Assembly: GCA_963828855.1 (NCBI GenBank) | Contig: CAWHGB010000004.1 | Location: 33,075-97,074, forward strand | From: CAVVEQ01 sp963828855 | Lineage (GTDB): Bacteria; Chloroflexota; Anaerolineae; Anaerolineales; Anaerolineaceae | DNA: 64,000 nucleotides | Reading direction: 5' to 3' | Shown: positions 10,265 through 18,791 of the stretch, one piece after another | How the letters are laid out: each line of letters opens with the position of its first letter | How positions within the stretch are numbered: the stretch's first letter is position 1 | Position numbers and translations under genes: made by a program | Notes under the pieces: generated by a model | Database searches by the model: none | Told to the model about the DNA's origin: nothing | Seen by the model: the letters and a program-made list of their open reading frames with translations, nothing else

Positions 10265-10278
10265 TGGAAGCGCTCCCA
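10265..10278 (-). promoter_or_regulatory. CebR/CelR-type operator, proximal
   Basis: TGGAAGCGCTCCCA on the plus strand is a 14-bp palindrome with one mismatch to TGGGAGCGCTCCCA, the known operator of CebR (Streptomyces) and CelR (Thermobifida). It lies 18-31 bases upstream of the repressor start codon. Its centre is 82 bp from the second copy. Confidence 0.75.
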
Positions 10279-10346
10279 GTAATCTTCAACCAGATATCGT
10301 CCATAACCTTATTCCAACATATGCCGTGCTTTATATTGTGCAGCTT

Positions 10347-10360
10347 TGGGAGCGCTCTCA
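10347..10360 (-). promoter_or_regulatory. CebR/CelR-type operator, distal
   Basis: TGGGAGCGCTCTCA is another 14-bp near-palindrome with one mismatch to the CebR/CelR operator. It starts just downstream of the predicted transcription start of the repressor promoter (about +4 to +17), a position suited to blocking transcription. Confidence 0.78.
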
Positions 10361-10370
10361 GTATATTTTC

Positions 10371-10399
10371 ATAATACATATCTTTTCAGGAAAAGTCAA
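10371..10399 (-). promoter_or_regulatory. Promoter of the cellobiose locus
   Basis: On the minus strand there is TTGACT (10394-10399), a 17-base spacer and TATTAT (10371-10376). The predicted start point near 10363 leaves a leader of about 115 bases that contains both operators. Confidence 0.65.
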
Positions 10400-10527
10400 C
10401 TGGCAATTTCCTGATCCGCGGAAATCCCGGAAAAGCTGTTTGCCAATTTTTTCCTCACCCGTAACTTTTTCGGAGGTTAGACGACATATAGGATGAAATA
10501 TATCCAATATAGGTAAAGGAGTTCAAA

Positions 10528-11605
10528 ATGAAAAATAACCGTTTCTTGTTTTTTGGTGCTTTAGCGATAGCAGCATTCCTGCTGGCCGCCTGCTCTGGTG
10601 GCGCTGCCTGCAGGGGCTGAGGTGAAAGTTTCGCCCGATGGGCAGGGTGCCAGGGTTGAATTCGACGGCGTGGTCGATTCCATCGCCGCCGACCAATGGG
10701 TGATCTCCGGGCAAACCCTCTTGGTCAACGCCCAGACCGTGATCGACCAAGGGGTCGAGGTGAATTCAAGAGTGCGGGTGGAAGCTGCAGTGACCTCCGA
10801 CAGATCCGCCACTGCGCTGAAGATCGAATTGCGCACCCAGCTTTCAGAAACACCTGGCGCTGCAGTTAATGGCGTTTTCGATGACAGCGGCGATGAGTTC
10901 ACCGGCATGGTTGAATCCATCAGCGCGGAATCCTGGCAGATCGGCGGGCAGGTTTTCCTGGTCAACGCCGCCACAGAGATCAAGGGTTCCTTGAGCGCTG
11001 GCGACATGGCCAAAGTCCACTTCCTAAAGAATTCCGACGGTTCCATGACCGCCACCGAGATCGAACCCGCTCCGCAAAGCTCCAGCGATGATTCCAGCCT
11101 CTCGGGTTCCAAAAATGAATTCACCGGTAAGGTGGAGGCATTCTCAGGGGCGACATGGACAGTGAATGGCAAGATCTTCCTGGTCACCCCGCAGACCGAG
11201 ATCAAAGGACCTGTGTACCTGGGTGATGTTGTCAAAATCCACTACAGCGTAGGTCCCGACGGTGCGCTGATCGCCACCGAGATTGAACTGGCAGGTGCAA
11301 ACCAGGCTCACAATTCCGAGAAAAAACTCACCGGCACGCTCGAGCAAATCTCCTCGTCCCAGGCAACCATCAGTGGCGTGGTCGTGTTGATCACCCCCCA
11401 GACGGTTCTGGATAGCGGGCTGGTGGTTGGGCAGAAGGTCAAAGCCGAGGTTATCACCGGATCGGATGGCGCAATGACCGCACTTGAGATCGAAACCTTC
11501 AACACCAGCACCAATGATGACAAAGGCTCGGGCAGCTCCAATAGTGGATCTGGAGGAAAGGATGACAAACCCGAGACAGGTGATGATAAAGGTGGTAATA
11601 AATAA
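10528..11605 (+). CDS. Lipoprotein with four DUF5666 repeats (one frameshift)
   Basis: This is a surface lipoprotein of about 358 residues. The ATG at 10528 follows AAAGGAG and starts MKNNRFLFFGALAIAAFLLAAC-type signal sequence with a lipobox. One indel near 10600 separates the signal from the rest, which continues PAGAEVKVSPDGQG. Four tandem units of about 57 residues follow, each with the pattern F-G-V-I/W-G-lVtp-T-G-V-DG-A-IE (for example FTGKVEAFSGATWTVNGKIF), matching DUF5666. The tail is rich in Ser, Gly and Asp. Its biochemical role is unknown. The next genes are a sigma factor and another DUF5666 protein, so it may be a sensor or a regulon member of that sigma system. Confidence 0.8.
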
Positions 11606-11628
11606 CCCTACCCTGCAGACCAAATTCC

Positions 11629-11653
11629 TCCCCCATCCCGTCGGGATGGGGGA
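11629..11653 (+). terminator. GC-rich hairpin after DUF5666 lipoprotein gene
   Basis: TCCCCCATCCCG and its complement sit back to back (11629-11653), 24 bases after the stop codon. No U-run follows, so it is not a classical intrinsic terminator. It may stop or protect the transcript. Confidence 0.4.
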
Positions 11654-11671
11654 TTCGGCCTGGGTGCTGAT

Positions 11672-11679
11672 GCTATACT
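11672..11679 (+). promoter_or_regulatory. Extended -10 promoter of the sigma factor gene
   Basis: TGCTATACT (from 11671) has the TG-n-TATACT form of an extended -10 element, about 43 bases before the sigma factor start. No clear -35 is seen. Confidence 0.45.
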
Positions 11680-11721
11680 CTACTTGTTGGTTGTTTTTTA
11701 ATGGACAATCCCTGATAACCC

Positions 11722-12264
11722 ATGCCCGTAAAGGAAATTTCTCCGCTTATAGATGGTTTAAACCGGCTGGATCCACTGGCAATCAGCGAGATATATGATG
11801 AGTACTTCCCAGTGGTGTTCCGGTTTGTTCGATACCGGCTTGGCGACGAAGCGCAGGCGGAGGATATCAGCAGCGATGTGTTCACCAGGCTCCTCGAATC
11901 TGTTCGAACCGGAAAGGGACCCCGCGATAATCTCAAAGGCTGGCTGCTCGCTGTTGCCTCGAATGTGGTCAATGATCTCCACCGCAGCACATACCGGCGA
12001 CCGGCGGAAGTATTGAACGAAGAAATGGCCGATCCTTCCTCCTCCCCCTCCGAGGTATCTGAGCAACTGGAGTCCCACCGCAAGGTGCGCCAGGCGCTCA
12101 CCCGACTCACTGCTGAACAGCAACAGGTGATAGCGCTGCGCTTTGGGGAGGGTTTATCGCTGGAGGAAGCAGCCGTGGTGATGAAAAAGAATGTGAACAC
12201 TGTGAAACAGCTTCAATTTCGTGCGCTTGCCTCTCTCGAACGCCAGATCGGGGACCAGGGATGA
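11722..12264 (+). CDS. RNA polymerase sigma factor, sigma-70 family (ECF-like)
   Basis: This 180-residue sigma factor has region 2 (about 20-95, with YDEYFPVVFRFVRYRLGD and the DISSDVFTRLLE promoter-melting segment) and region 4 (about 120-175, a helix-turn-helix reading SLEEAAVVMKKNVNTVKQLQ). It lacks regions 1 and 3, as in ECF factors. The stop overlaps the start of the next gene by four bases (ATGA), which suggests translational coupling with its probable anti-sigma factor. It probably controls envelope-related genes, perhaps including the DUF5666 lipoprotein upstream. Confidence 0.9.
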   Translation: MPVKEISPLIDGLNRLDPLAISEIYDEYFPVVFRFVRYRLGDEAQAEDISSDVFTRLLESVRTGKGPRDNLKGWLLAVASNVVNDLHRSTYRRPAEVLNEEMADPSSSPSEVSEQLESHRKVRQALTRLTAEQQQVIALRFGEGLSLEEAAVVMKKNVNTVKQLQFRALASLERQIGDQG

Positions 12265-13391
12265 GTAAAGATCTCTTCCCGGTTCTGGAAGATTGTCTTG
12301 CGCTGCTGGAACAAGGCGAAGACCTGGAAACCTGCCTGCGTAAGCATCCGGCGGATGCCGATCGCCTCCGGCCGTTGCTCGCCGCGGCCATCCAGGCGAG
12401 GGCGATTGCCGATGACCGCGTTCCGCAAACAGTCTTACGCCGCAATCGGGCCAAATTCCTCAACCAGGCCGCGGAGATCCGGGAAGAACGCCGCTCCCCC
12501 CGCCGGCGGGTGGCCTTTTCCTTCCCGCGGGTTCTCCGCTTCAGTTTCGCCCTGCTTCTCGCAGTGGTCATCCTGATGGGGGTTGGAGGCACCGGGCTGG
12601 TCAGCGCTTCCAGCACTTCGCTGCCGGGCGACAGATTATACGGGGTTAAACTCACCTGGGAGAACATCCGCCTCAGGCTTGCAAATTCGGAACAGGAGCG
12701 CGTCACGCTCGAGGATAAATTCGAGCAGGAAAGAGTATCTGAGGTGGGGGGGTTGCTTTCCCGGGAGCGGCAGGAGAAGGTCAAGTTTTCCGGCCGGGTG
12801 GATTCCACGCAGGTCGGAAGTATCCTCGTAGCCGGTGTACCGATCCTGATCACACCCGAAACCCGGGTCGAAGGGTTAATCCTCCCCGGCGCGTGGGTGG
12901 AGGTTGAGGGTTGGACTGTTCCCGGCGGGGTGGTTAATGCCTCAAGGATCCGGGTGGAATCCCGAGGGTCCGAAGAAGGAAAAGATTCGGGTGATGACCA
13001 GCCAGGAACTTCCGGAAAAGGGGAATCTGGGAATAACGGTGACGGTAATTCCGGGAACGAATCTGAAAATTCCGGCACCGGGAATCAGAACAGCACCGTC
13101 ACGCTTCAGCCGAAGCAAACCTTCGATATCCAGGGTGTGATTACCTCCTTGACCGTTGGTTCCATACAACTGGATGGCAGGGTACTGATCTTGGAAGGAG
13201 CAGTCGAGATCCGTGGTCAGCTTACTCCAGGAGCCACGGCGCGGGTGCGAGGTTTTACCGATGCGGCCGGAAACTGGGTGGCCACACGAATCGATATCGA
13301 AAAAACACAAAACAATGACGATCAGAAGGGAGGTGGGGCGGATTCCGGGAATTCTGGAAAAACTGAACCGACAAAAACTCCAAAACCTTGA
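12261..13391 (+). CDS. DUF5667/DUF5666 membrane protein, probable anti-sigma factor
   Basis: The 376-residue protein has a cytoplasmic N-terminus (about 1-90) and one membrane segment (FSFALLLAVVILMGVGGTGLV, about 92-113). A DUF5667-type stretch follows (LPGDRLYGVKLTWENIRLRL), then two DUF5666 units (about 172-235 and 286-345) separated by a Gly/Asn/Ser-rich linker. There is no zinc-binding anti-sigma motif (HxxxCxxC). The translational overlap with the sigma factor gene and the single-span topology make it a likely anti-sigma regulator that senses the cell surface. That role is inferred from arrangement, not from a known anti-sigma domain. Confidence 0.75.
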   Translation: MSKDLFPVLEDCLALLEQGEDLETCLRKHPADADRLRPLLAAAIQARAIADDRVPQTVLRRNRAKFLNQAAEIREERRSPRRRVAFSFPRVLRFSFALLLAVVILMGVGGTGLVSASSTSLPGDRLYGVKLTWENIRLRLANSEQERVTLEDKFEQERVSEVGGLLSRERQEKVKFSGRVDSTQVGSILVAGVPILITPETRVEGLILPGAWVEVEGWTVPGGVVNASRIRVESRGSEEGKDSGDDQPGTSGKGESGNNGDGNSGNESENSGTGNQNSTVTLQPKQTFDIQGVITSLTVGSIQLDGRVLILEGAVEIRGQLTPGATARVRGFTDAAGNWVATRIDIEKTQNNDDQKGGGADSGNSGKTEPTKTPKP

Positions 13392-13513
13392 GAAACGAAG
13401 AGGAACTACTTGCTGTCCGTCGCAGTCACCTTACAAAACCATTAAGGATTAAGTGCGAGCTGATGTGGTACCCTAAGAAAAGCTGACCGATTACTACCAG
13501 GAGGCTTGAAACC

Positions 13514-14236
13514 ATGATTAGAAAATATTTGATCCCGACCGTTCTAACGGTCTTGATATTCCTTGCCGTCCCTTCGCTGCAGGTATTCGCGGAGACTCCG
13601 GTCGCAGAACCGCCCACCGGGACTATTCAGACAATCACCCCCATATACGATCCGATAGCGAACGTCGTAACCGTGCGTGTCGGCCTGCGCACTGCCGATG
13701 GGGTCCTTCCACTCACCTACAGCCTTGAAAACGCCGTTGCACTCGGATTGGTGACTGCCACGGCGGATATTCCCCCGGTCGTCACCGTTGTGGAGACTAT
13801 GCTTGGGCAGACCCTGTCAGTCGATCCATCCCTCATACTGGAGACGGGCGAATTGGTAACTCAGCCAGTCGCAGTCACCCTGGGCGATTTTCTGAGCGGT
13901 ATCCTGGGGGTGGATGGCGCTGCGCTCATGGCGTACCACGAACAGGGTCTGGGTTTTGGCGAGATCGCCCAGGCGGGTTTCATGGCTCTGGCACTTGATG
14001 GAGATTCCGCAACAGTTTCTACGATTTTGGCCGCAAAGCAGAGTGGAGATTATTCGGCGGTTGTCCTTCCGGATGGTTCGACCCCATCCAACTGGGGTCA
14101 ACTGCGAAAAGCGGTATTCACTGATGAGAAGAATCTCAAAAATCTTGGCGCGGTCATGTCCGAGCGCGCGGAAAAAGAGAAAGTCAAGCAAAATCAAAAC
14201 GAAAATGGAAACGGCAAGGGTAAGGGCGGCAAGTAA
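13514..14236 (+). CDS. Secreted protein of unknown function
   Basis: A 240-residue protein with a classical signal peptide (MIRKYLIPTVLTVLIFLA, cleavage probably after VFA) behind an AGGAGG ribosome site. The mature part has no motif I recognise; it contains YHEQGLGFGEIAQAGFMALA and ends in a Lys/Asn/Gly-rich tail. It lies downstream of the sigma/anti-sigma pair on the same strand and ends at a strong terminator, so it may be part of that regulon. Confidence 0.7.
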   Translation: MIRKYLIPTVLTVLIFLAVPSLQVFAETPVAEPPTGTIQTITPIYDPIANVVTVRVGLRTADGVLPLTYSLENAVALGLVTATADIPPVVTVVETMLGQTLSVDPSLILETGELVTQPVAVTLGDFLSGILGVDGAALMAYHEQGLGFGEIAQAGFMALALDGDSATVSTILAAKQSGDYSAVVLPDGSTPSNWGQLRKAVFTDEKNLKNLGAVMSERAEKEKVKQNQNENGNGKGKGGK

Positions 14237-14257
14237 GAAAATATATGGCGAAAATCA

Positions 14258-14293
14258 TGCGCCCGGGAAAATCCCGGGCGCAATTTTATTTTT
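14258..14293 (+). terminator. Intrinsic terminator
   Basis: An 11-bp perfect stem (TGCGCCCGGGA and complement, 14258-14282) with a three-base loop is followed by ATTTTATTTTT. It closes the sigma factor region. Confidence 0.85.
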
Positions 14294-14314
14294 CGACTAT
14301 CTCGTAAGAATTAC

Positions 14315-14770
14315 TCACTGGCCAAGTATCCCCAGGCCGAAAGCAAATACCATATGCCCGCCGTAGAGTCCGGTCAGCATCAATAATCCTATCCCGATCG
14401 TGGCAGGAATGAAGTAGTACCATTTTTCTGCCGGGTCCTGACCCCGGCGCCGGGCGATCAGACGCCAGATGAAGAGCGCAGAAAAGATCAGCGTTGTCGT
14501 GATCGCCAGCGTTTGGTGAGTTTCCACAACGGACCCATACTTCGAGCTTTCATACAACTCTCCCACAGCGTTCCCGGTAATCACCGCGAAGATCGCCCCG
14601 ATGGTGCCGAGGATCAAAAGTATCCAGCCGCTTGTGCGCAGCTTCGGCCACCAGTGCGCGGCGATATCCAGTACCCAACTGGCAGATAGCAAGGCGATTG
14701 GAAAATGGGTCATCATGGGATGAAGCAAATTGGTTGCCGTGGAAAGCATTTCCATTATTTGTTGGATCAT
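14315..14770 (-). CDS. DUF2231 family membrane protein
   Basis: A 151-residue membrane protein with about four hydrophobic helices. The N-terminus has the HPMMTHFPIALLSASWVLDI motif typical of DUF2231 proteins (HPxxxHFPI), and a second His-containing loop (VVETHQTLAITTTLIF) follows. The conserved histidines suggest a heme or metal role, but function is unknown. I chose the ATG at 14770 (MIQQIMEML) because AAGGAG precedes it; the open frame extends further upstream without a ribosome site. Confidence 0.8.
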   Translation of the reverse strand: MIQQIMEMLSTATNLLHPMMTHFPIALLSASWVLDIAAHWWPKLRTSGWILLILGTIGAIFAVITGNAVGELYESSKYGSVVETHQTLAITTTLIFSALFIWRLIARRRGQDPAEKWYYFIPATIGIGLLMLTGLYGGHMVFAFGLGILGQ

Positions 14771-14916
14771 GGTTTTTCTCCTTTTTGGGATCCTTCTTGA
14801 ATATCTGTTTTGATAGTATTCCACCGATAACTTAATCGATTTTACCAAGTCCCTCTTCCCAAATCAAATTAAGGGTAATGTGCCTGAGGTAAAATAAAAC
14901 AGGAAACAAGGCAATC

Positions 14917-16866
14917 ATGAGTGAGCTTGAACCCATTCGGGTTTTAATTTCATCCGGTCGTAAAGACGAGGCAACCCGCCAGTTGGCGCGCGTTCTCAGC
15001 ACCGACCCTGAAGATATCCAGGCCTGGCTGCTCATGGCTGGCATCATTGATGATCCTGCCCGAAAAACGGATTGCTATCGCCAGGCGCTCAAGCTCGACC
15101 CGCAAAACTCCGCAGCCCTCGAGTACCTCAAAGAAGCCCCCCTTCCGCCTGCCCCCCCCGCTTCCGACGCGCAACAGACCCCCGATCTGTTTACCCCCCA
15201 GGTAGATTCTCCCGCGGAGCCGATCAACACACCACAAGTCTCCGAGCCCATAGCGGGTCAGGCACCCCCTCCCGAAAAAAGGTCTGTGGAGGATTACCTG
15301 ACCACTGGGGCCGAAGCACGCGCGCTAGGTAGGGAATCAGTACCCGCCTACCTGCGCGAGATCCAGGCGGTGCCCTCCCAGCCACTTACCGCTGGTCCTT
15401 CCCGCGGCAGCCTGCTGGATTCGATCGACCGCAGCCAGCCCCCCGCCCCCCCAGCCCCGCCGCCCATACCGCCGGGCTCCTACCGGGATGAGACTCCCCC
15501 GCCCCCACCGCCCTGGTATAAAAAACCGGCTGCGCGGATCATCCTTACCGTGCTGATCCTTGCGTTTTTCGGGGCAGCGATTTTCGGCGGAGCGAAGTTT
15601 ATGCAGGCCAGTACCCCCCCCACCGCCACCCTGCAGCCCTCCCTTACCGTGGAGATCCTGCCCACGAAAACCCCCCAGGATACCTGGACACCCCTGCCAA
15701 GCCTCACGCCTCAACCCACTCTCACCCCCATCCCCAACACCGGCAGCCTGCGTATCGCCCTGCTGCAGGTGAATGATCTCAGTATCTGGCTCGCTGGGGC
15801 GTCTTCGCCGCTGACAGGTGGTGCCAACCTGCCCATCCTGCTTGCCCCTGGCGGAGAGCTGGTGATCTTCACCCGTGTGGGAGATCTCTGGTCGGTTGGT
15901 GTGGCTGAAAAAAAAGAAACCCTATTAATGAGCGTGGAAGCGATCAATGCACTTCAATCGGTCGAGGGGGTGGATCCGCGTGTGCCCATGCTTCTCGGCT
16001 GGCTGCCCCAGTCGCGGACGCTGCTCTTCAATACCGCCTTCAACCCCGTGGATGGAGGAGCGCTCCGTCCGGTGGACGACCTGAACGCATATGACCTCGC
16101 TTCGGGCAAGGTTACCCGCCTCTTAAACGACGGGCAGGGTGGTAATTTCTTCGCCTCCCCGGATGGCAGGTTGATCGCCATCTCCCGTCCCGGGTCGATC
16201 TCGCTGGTGGATGCGAGCGGCGAGAACCTGCGCGAGATCTTCGCATTTGACCCCATCCTCACCCCGGATGCCTCCCCTTATTATCCAAAACTGGTCTGGA
16301 CGCCGGATTCCGCCGCTGTGCTGCTCGTCCTGCCACCGCGGGATGCCGCCAACGACACCGCCGCGGCGACCACGGTCTGGCGGATACCCGTGGATGGAAG
16401 CGAGCCGCAGAAATTGACCGATGTGAATACCAATGGCGGACCGCTCCTGATCTCACCGGATCAGACCCGCATTCTATACCAGCTCAATATCCAGGCGGAA
16501 ACCGGCGCTGGCGAACTGCACGCCACCCTGATCGACGGGAGCGGGGATACCATCCTGCAGAACGGCAACGCTTCCCGGTTGGTGGGATGGTCGTCCAACT
16601 CCCGCGACTACACTTTCCGGACCGACGCCGATAATGCCATCCTGGTGGGGACGCTTGGCCAAACCGGGACCACCCCGCTCAGCACCTCCCCCCTGCTCTA
16701 TGACCCGACCTTCGCGCCGGAATGGGTGAATTCCAGCCAATACCTGCTGCAGGTTGCCGACGGGTTGCACCTGGGTTTCGTGGGCAGCAACACCGATCTG
16801 ATCGCCAAAGGCGCGCCTGGCACAGTCTTCTATAATTTCACCCTCAAACCAGCGGCCGCACAATGA
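14917..16866 (+). CDS. TPR-like, membrane-anchored beta-propeller protein
   Basis: A 649-residue protein of unknown function. It has an N-terminal TPR-like helical pair (about 1-70, with TDPEDIQAWLLMAGIIDDPA), a long Pro-rich region (75-195), one membrane segment (ARIILTVLILAFFGAAIFGG, about 206-228) and a Thr/Pro linker. A large C-terminal part with TolB/WD-like repeats follows (SPDGRLIAIS, WTPDSAAVLLVL, SPDQTRILYQ). The domain order places the TPR inside the cell and the propeller outside. It overlaps the Nudix gene by four bases, so the two are probably translated together. Confidence 0.75.
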   Translation: MSELEPIRVLISSGRKDEATRQLARVLSTDPEDIQAWLLMAGIIDDPARKTDCYRQALKLDPQNSAALEYLKEAPLPPAPPASDAQQTPDLFTPQVDSPAEPINTPQVSEPIAGQAPPPEKRSVEDYLTTGAEARALGRESVPAYLREIQAVPSQPLTAGPSRGSLLDSIDRSQPPAPPAPPPIPPGSYRDETPPPPPPWYKKPAARIILTVLILAFFGAAIFGGAKFMQASTPPTATLQPSLTVEILPTKTPQDTWTPLPSLTPQPTLTPIPNTGSLRIALLQVNDLSIWLAGASSPLTGGANLPILLAPGGELVIFTRVGDLWSVGVAEKKETLLMSVEAINALQSVEGVDPRVPMLLGWLPQSRTLLFNTAFNPVDGGALRPVDDLNAYDLASGKVTRLLNDGQGGNFFASPDGRLIAISRPGSISLVDASGENLREIFAFDPILTPDASPYYPKLVWTPDSAAVLLVLPPRDAANDTAAATTVWRIPVDGSEPQKLTDVNTNGGPLLISPDQTRILYQLNIQAETGAGELHATLIDGSGDTILQNGNASRLVGWSSNSRDYTFRTDADNAILVGTLGQTGTTPLSTSPLLYDPTFAPEWVNSSQYLLQVADGLHLGFVGSNTDLIAKGAPGTVFYNFTLKPAAAQ

Positions 16867-17315
16867 CGTTGGACGCCACCACCTTCCTCAAAATCGTAGA
16901 GCTCACCCCCCTGGTCTCCATCGACCTGATCGTTTTTAATGACACAGGGGAGGTACTGCTGGGGTACCGCCGGAACCGCCCGGCGCGGGACTCCTGGTTC
17001 GTGCCAGGGGGCAAGATCTTAAAGGATGAGCGGCTCCCCGCTGCCTTCCAGCGCATTTCGTTGACCGAGCTGGGCCTGGAATTGGATCCCGCCCTCGCGA
17101 AATTCAGGGGCGTGTATGAGCACCTCTACGGGGATAACTTCGCCGGGGTGGAAGGCATCAGCACCCACTATATCGTTCTTGCGCACGAATTCCACCTGCC
17201 GGCAGGCATCCAGATCAACGGCGACGATCAGCACGCCGAGCTGCGCTGGTGGAAAGTTGCTGACCTGCTGGCAGGCCCGGACGTGCACGAAAATACCAAA
17301 GCCTATTTCAGATGA
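16863..17315 (+). CDS. Nudix hydrolase, GDP-mannose mannosyl hydrolase-like
   Basis: A 150-residue Nudix protein. The box is a variant (GGKILKDERLPAAFQRISLTELGLEL-like segment at about 50-73) that lacks the usual RExxEE core. This variant form is known in GDP-mannose mannosyl hydrolases (Gmm/NudD), which also share SWFVPGG before it. The expected reaction is hydrolysis of GDP-mannose or GDP-glucose to GDP and sugar. It starts inside the end of the previous gene (ATGA) and its end overlaps the convergent exporter gene by 13 bases. Confidence 0.78.
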   Translation: MTLDATTFLKIVELTPLVSIDLIVFNDTGEVLLGYRRNRPARDSWFVPGGKILKDERLPAAFQRISLTELGLELDPALAKFRGVYEHLYGDNFAGVEGISTHYIVLAHEFHLPAGIQINGDDQHAELRWWKVADLLAGPDVHENTKAYFR

Positions 17316-18631
17316 TTATTTTTTCGAAAGAATTTGAATCTGGGTGACTTTTGAGAATCGGTTTCTTCGATATACCCTTTGGCAAGGATAAATTTATTGG
17401 GGGAGATCACCAGCGTCCCGAGGAAAACCCCGAGCGCGATCGATGTGATTAGCACCACCATTTCCCATAAGCCCACAAAGGCGCTGCGGTAATCCTGGGT
17501 GAGCAGGCTGGTCATGCTCTGCAACCCGATCGCGCCAGGGACCAGGAACCAGAAAGCCATCACCTGGCTCACCATCGCCGGTGTGCGGTGAGGAGACCGG
17601 CCGATGTATTCTGAGCTAAACGCCATGGCAGCAGCTCCAATAAATGCACCGGCATACGGATTGAAGAATCTTTCCCCAAACATTTGGCCAAACATGGCTG
17701 CGTACAGTACCAGCAGCATCCACATTAGATCCCGGTTGGACCCGCTCAATCGTAAAAATGTTCCGATTCCGAATAAAAGGGTCCCGATAAGCGGTAGGAG
17801 AACGCTGAACGCCGGAGCTTCGTACGTGAAAACTTCGGAGGTGGGAAGTTGGGAAATATTGAAACCGATGGAAATCCCAACGAACAATAAGAAAAGGTTC
17901 GCCACGCCATAAATCACCCGTGAGGATCCTGAGATAAGGTTCATTGAGCCCAGGTCGATCATCCCTGTTGTCAGAATCACCCCGGGAAGAAAAATGACCA
18001 GAGGCGGGATGATCAAATTTGTAGTCCCATAGATCACCCCCCGACCGGTTAGATTAAAAATGATGGTGGAAACTAATATTGCTGCGGCTACGGGAAGGAG
18101 CAGGTTATAGCGCGGGCGTTTTTGAAAGTATTCGACCATCAGCGCCACCAACAATCCCAAACAGGCAGTGATAAGCAAAACAAGGGGATCAGGACGAAAA
18201 CGGAGCGTCAGCCCCACGGTGGCGATGACATAACCCGCGGTCCTTATCCAGGCAGAAAACCGGGGAGGGATCGAAAGGATTCGGTCAATCTCCTCCGAAG
18301 CCTGCCCGGGAGGAATTCGTCTCGCTTTCACGTCGTCGATGAGCACGCTGATAGCTGAAACCCGGTTCAGATAAATGCCCTCCTGCTTTTGAACGCTGAA
18401 ATCGCTGATTCCCCCCGTGGAAGCGTTTCCCAGTTTGATCATCAGCGTGTTGGGCAGCGCTACAATCTCACAACTTCGCTGGTAAGCTTCAGCGATCTCG
18501 ATCAGGGTATTCTCAACCACGCCAACCGGGCTTCCGGTGGCCAGAAGGGCTTTCCCGATCTTCCGCATGCATTCCAGCAGTTCAATATCTTGATTTAATT
18601 CATCATCTTTTTTTGAGAAAAATGGGCTCAT
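17303..18631 (-). CDS. Threonine/serine exporter family protein (ThrE type)
   Basis: A 442-residue membrane protein with both ThrE halves fused. The N-terminal domain (about 25-255) begins with a soluble part containing CMRKIGKALLATGSPVGVVE, followed by membrane helices. The second ThrE-like membrane domain (about 270-415) contains NPYAGAFIGAAAMAFSSEYI. Such proteins export threonine, serine or small peptides. The substrate here is not shown by context. The gene is convergent with the Nudix gene. Confidence 0.85.
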   Translation of the reverse strand: MSPFFSKKDDELNQDIELLECMRKIGKALLATGSPVGVVENTLIEIAEAYQRSCEIVALPNTLMIKLGNASTGGISDFSVQKQEGIYLNRVSAISVLIDDVKARRIPPGQASEEIDRILSIPPRFSAWIRTAGYVIATVGLTLRFRPDPLVLLITACLGLLVALMVEYFQKRPRYNLLLPVAAAILVSTIIFNLTGRGVIYGTTNLIIPPLVIFLPGVILTTGMIDLGSMNLISGSSRVIYGVANLFLLFVGISIGFNISQLPTSEVFTYEAPAFSVLLPLIGTLLFGIGTFLRLSGSNRDLMWMLLVLYAAMFGQMFGERFFNPYAGAFIGAAAMAFSSEYIGRSPHRTPAMVSQVMAFWFLVPGAIGLQSMTSLLTQDYRSAFVGLWEMVVLITSIALGVFLGTLVISPNKFILAKGYIEETDSQKSPRFKFFRKNNHLK

Positions 18632-18791
18632 GATCAGTTCTCTTTCAAGCTGAATGCCTAATGGTCTGGAGAAGTTGTTTCCTTCCCGTCGACAATTTTC
18701 TTTTTATAAGACCCAAATACCCAGGCATGAGAGAGGTGAACCTGAATAAAAATAGAAAGTAGATGTGGTTGAATTCACAAGCCAAAGGCAA

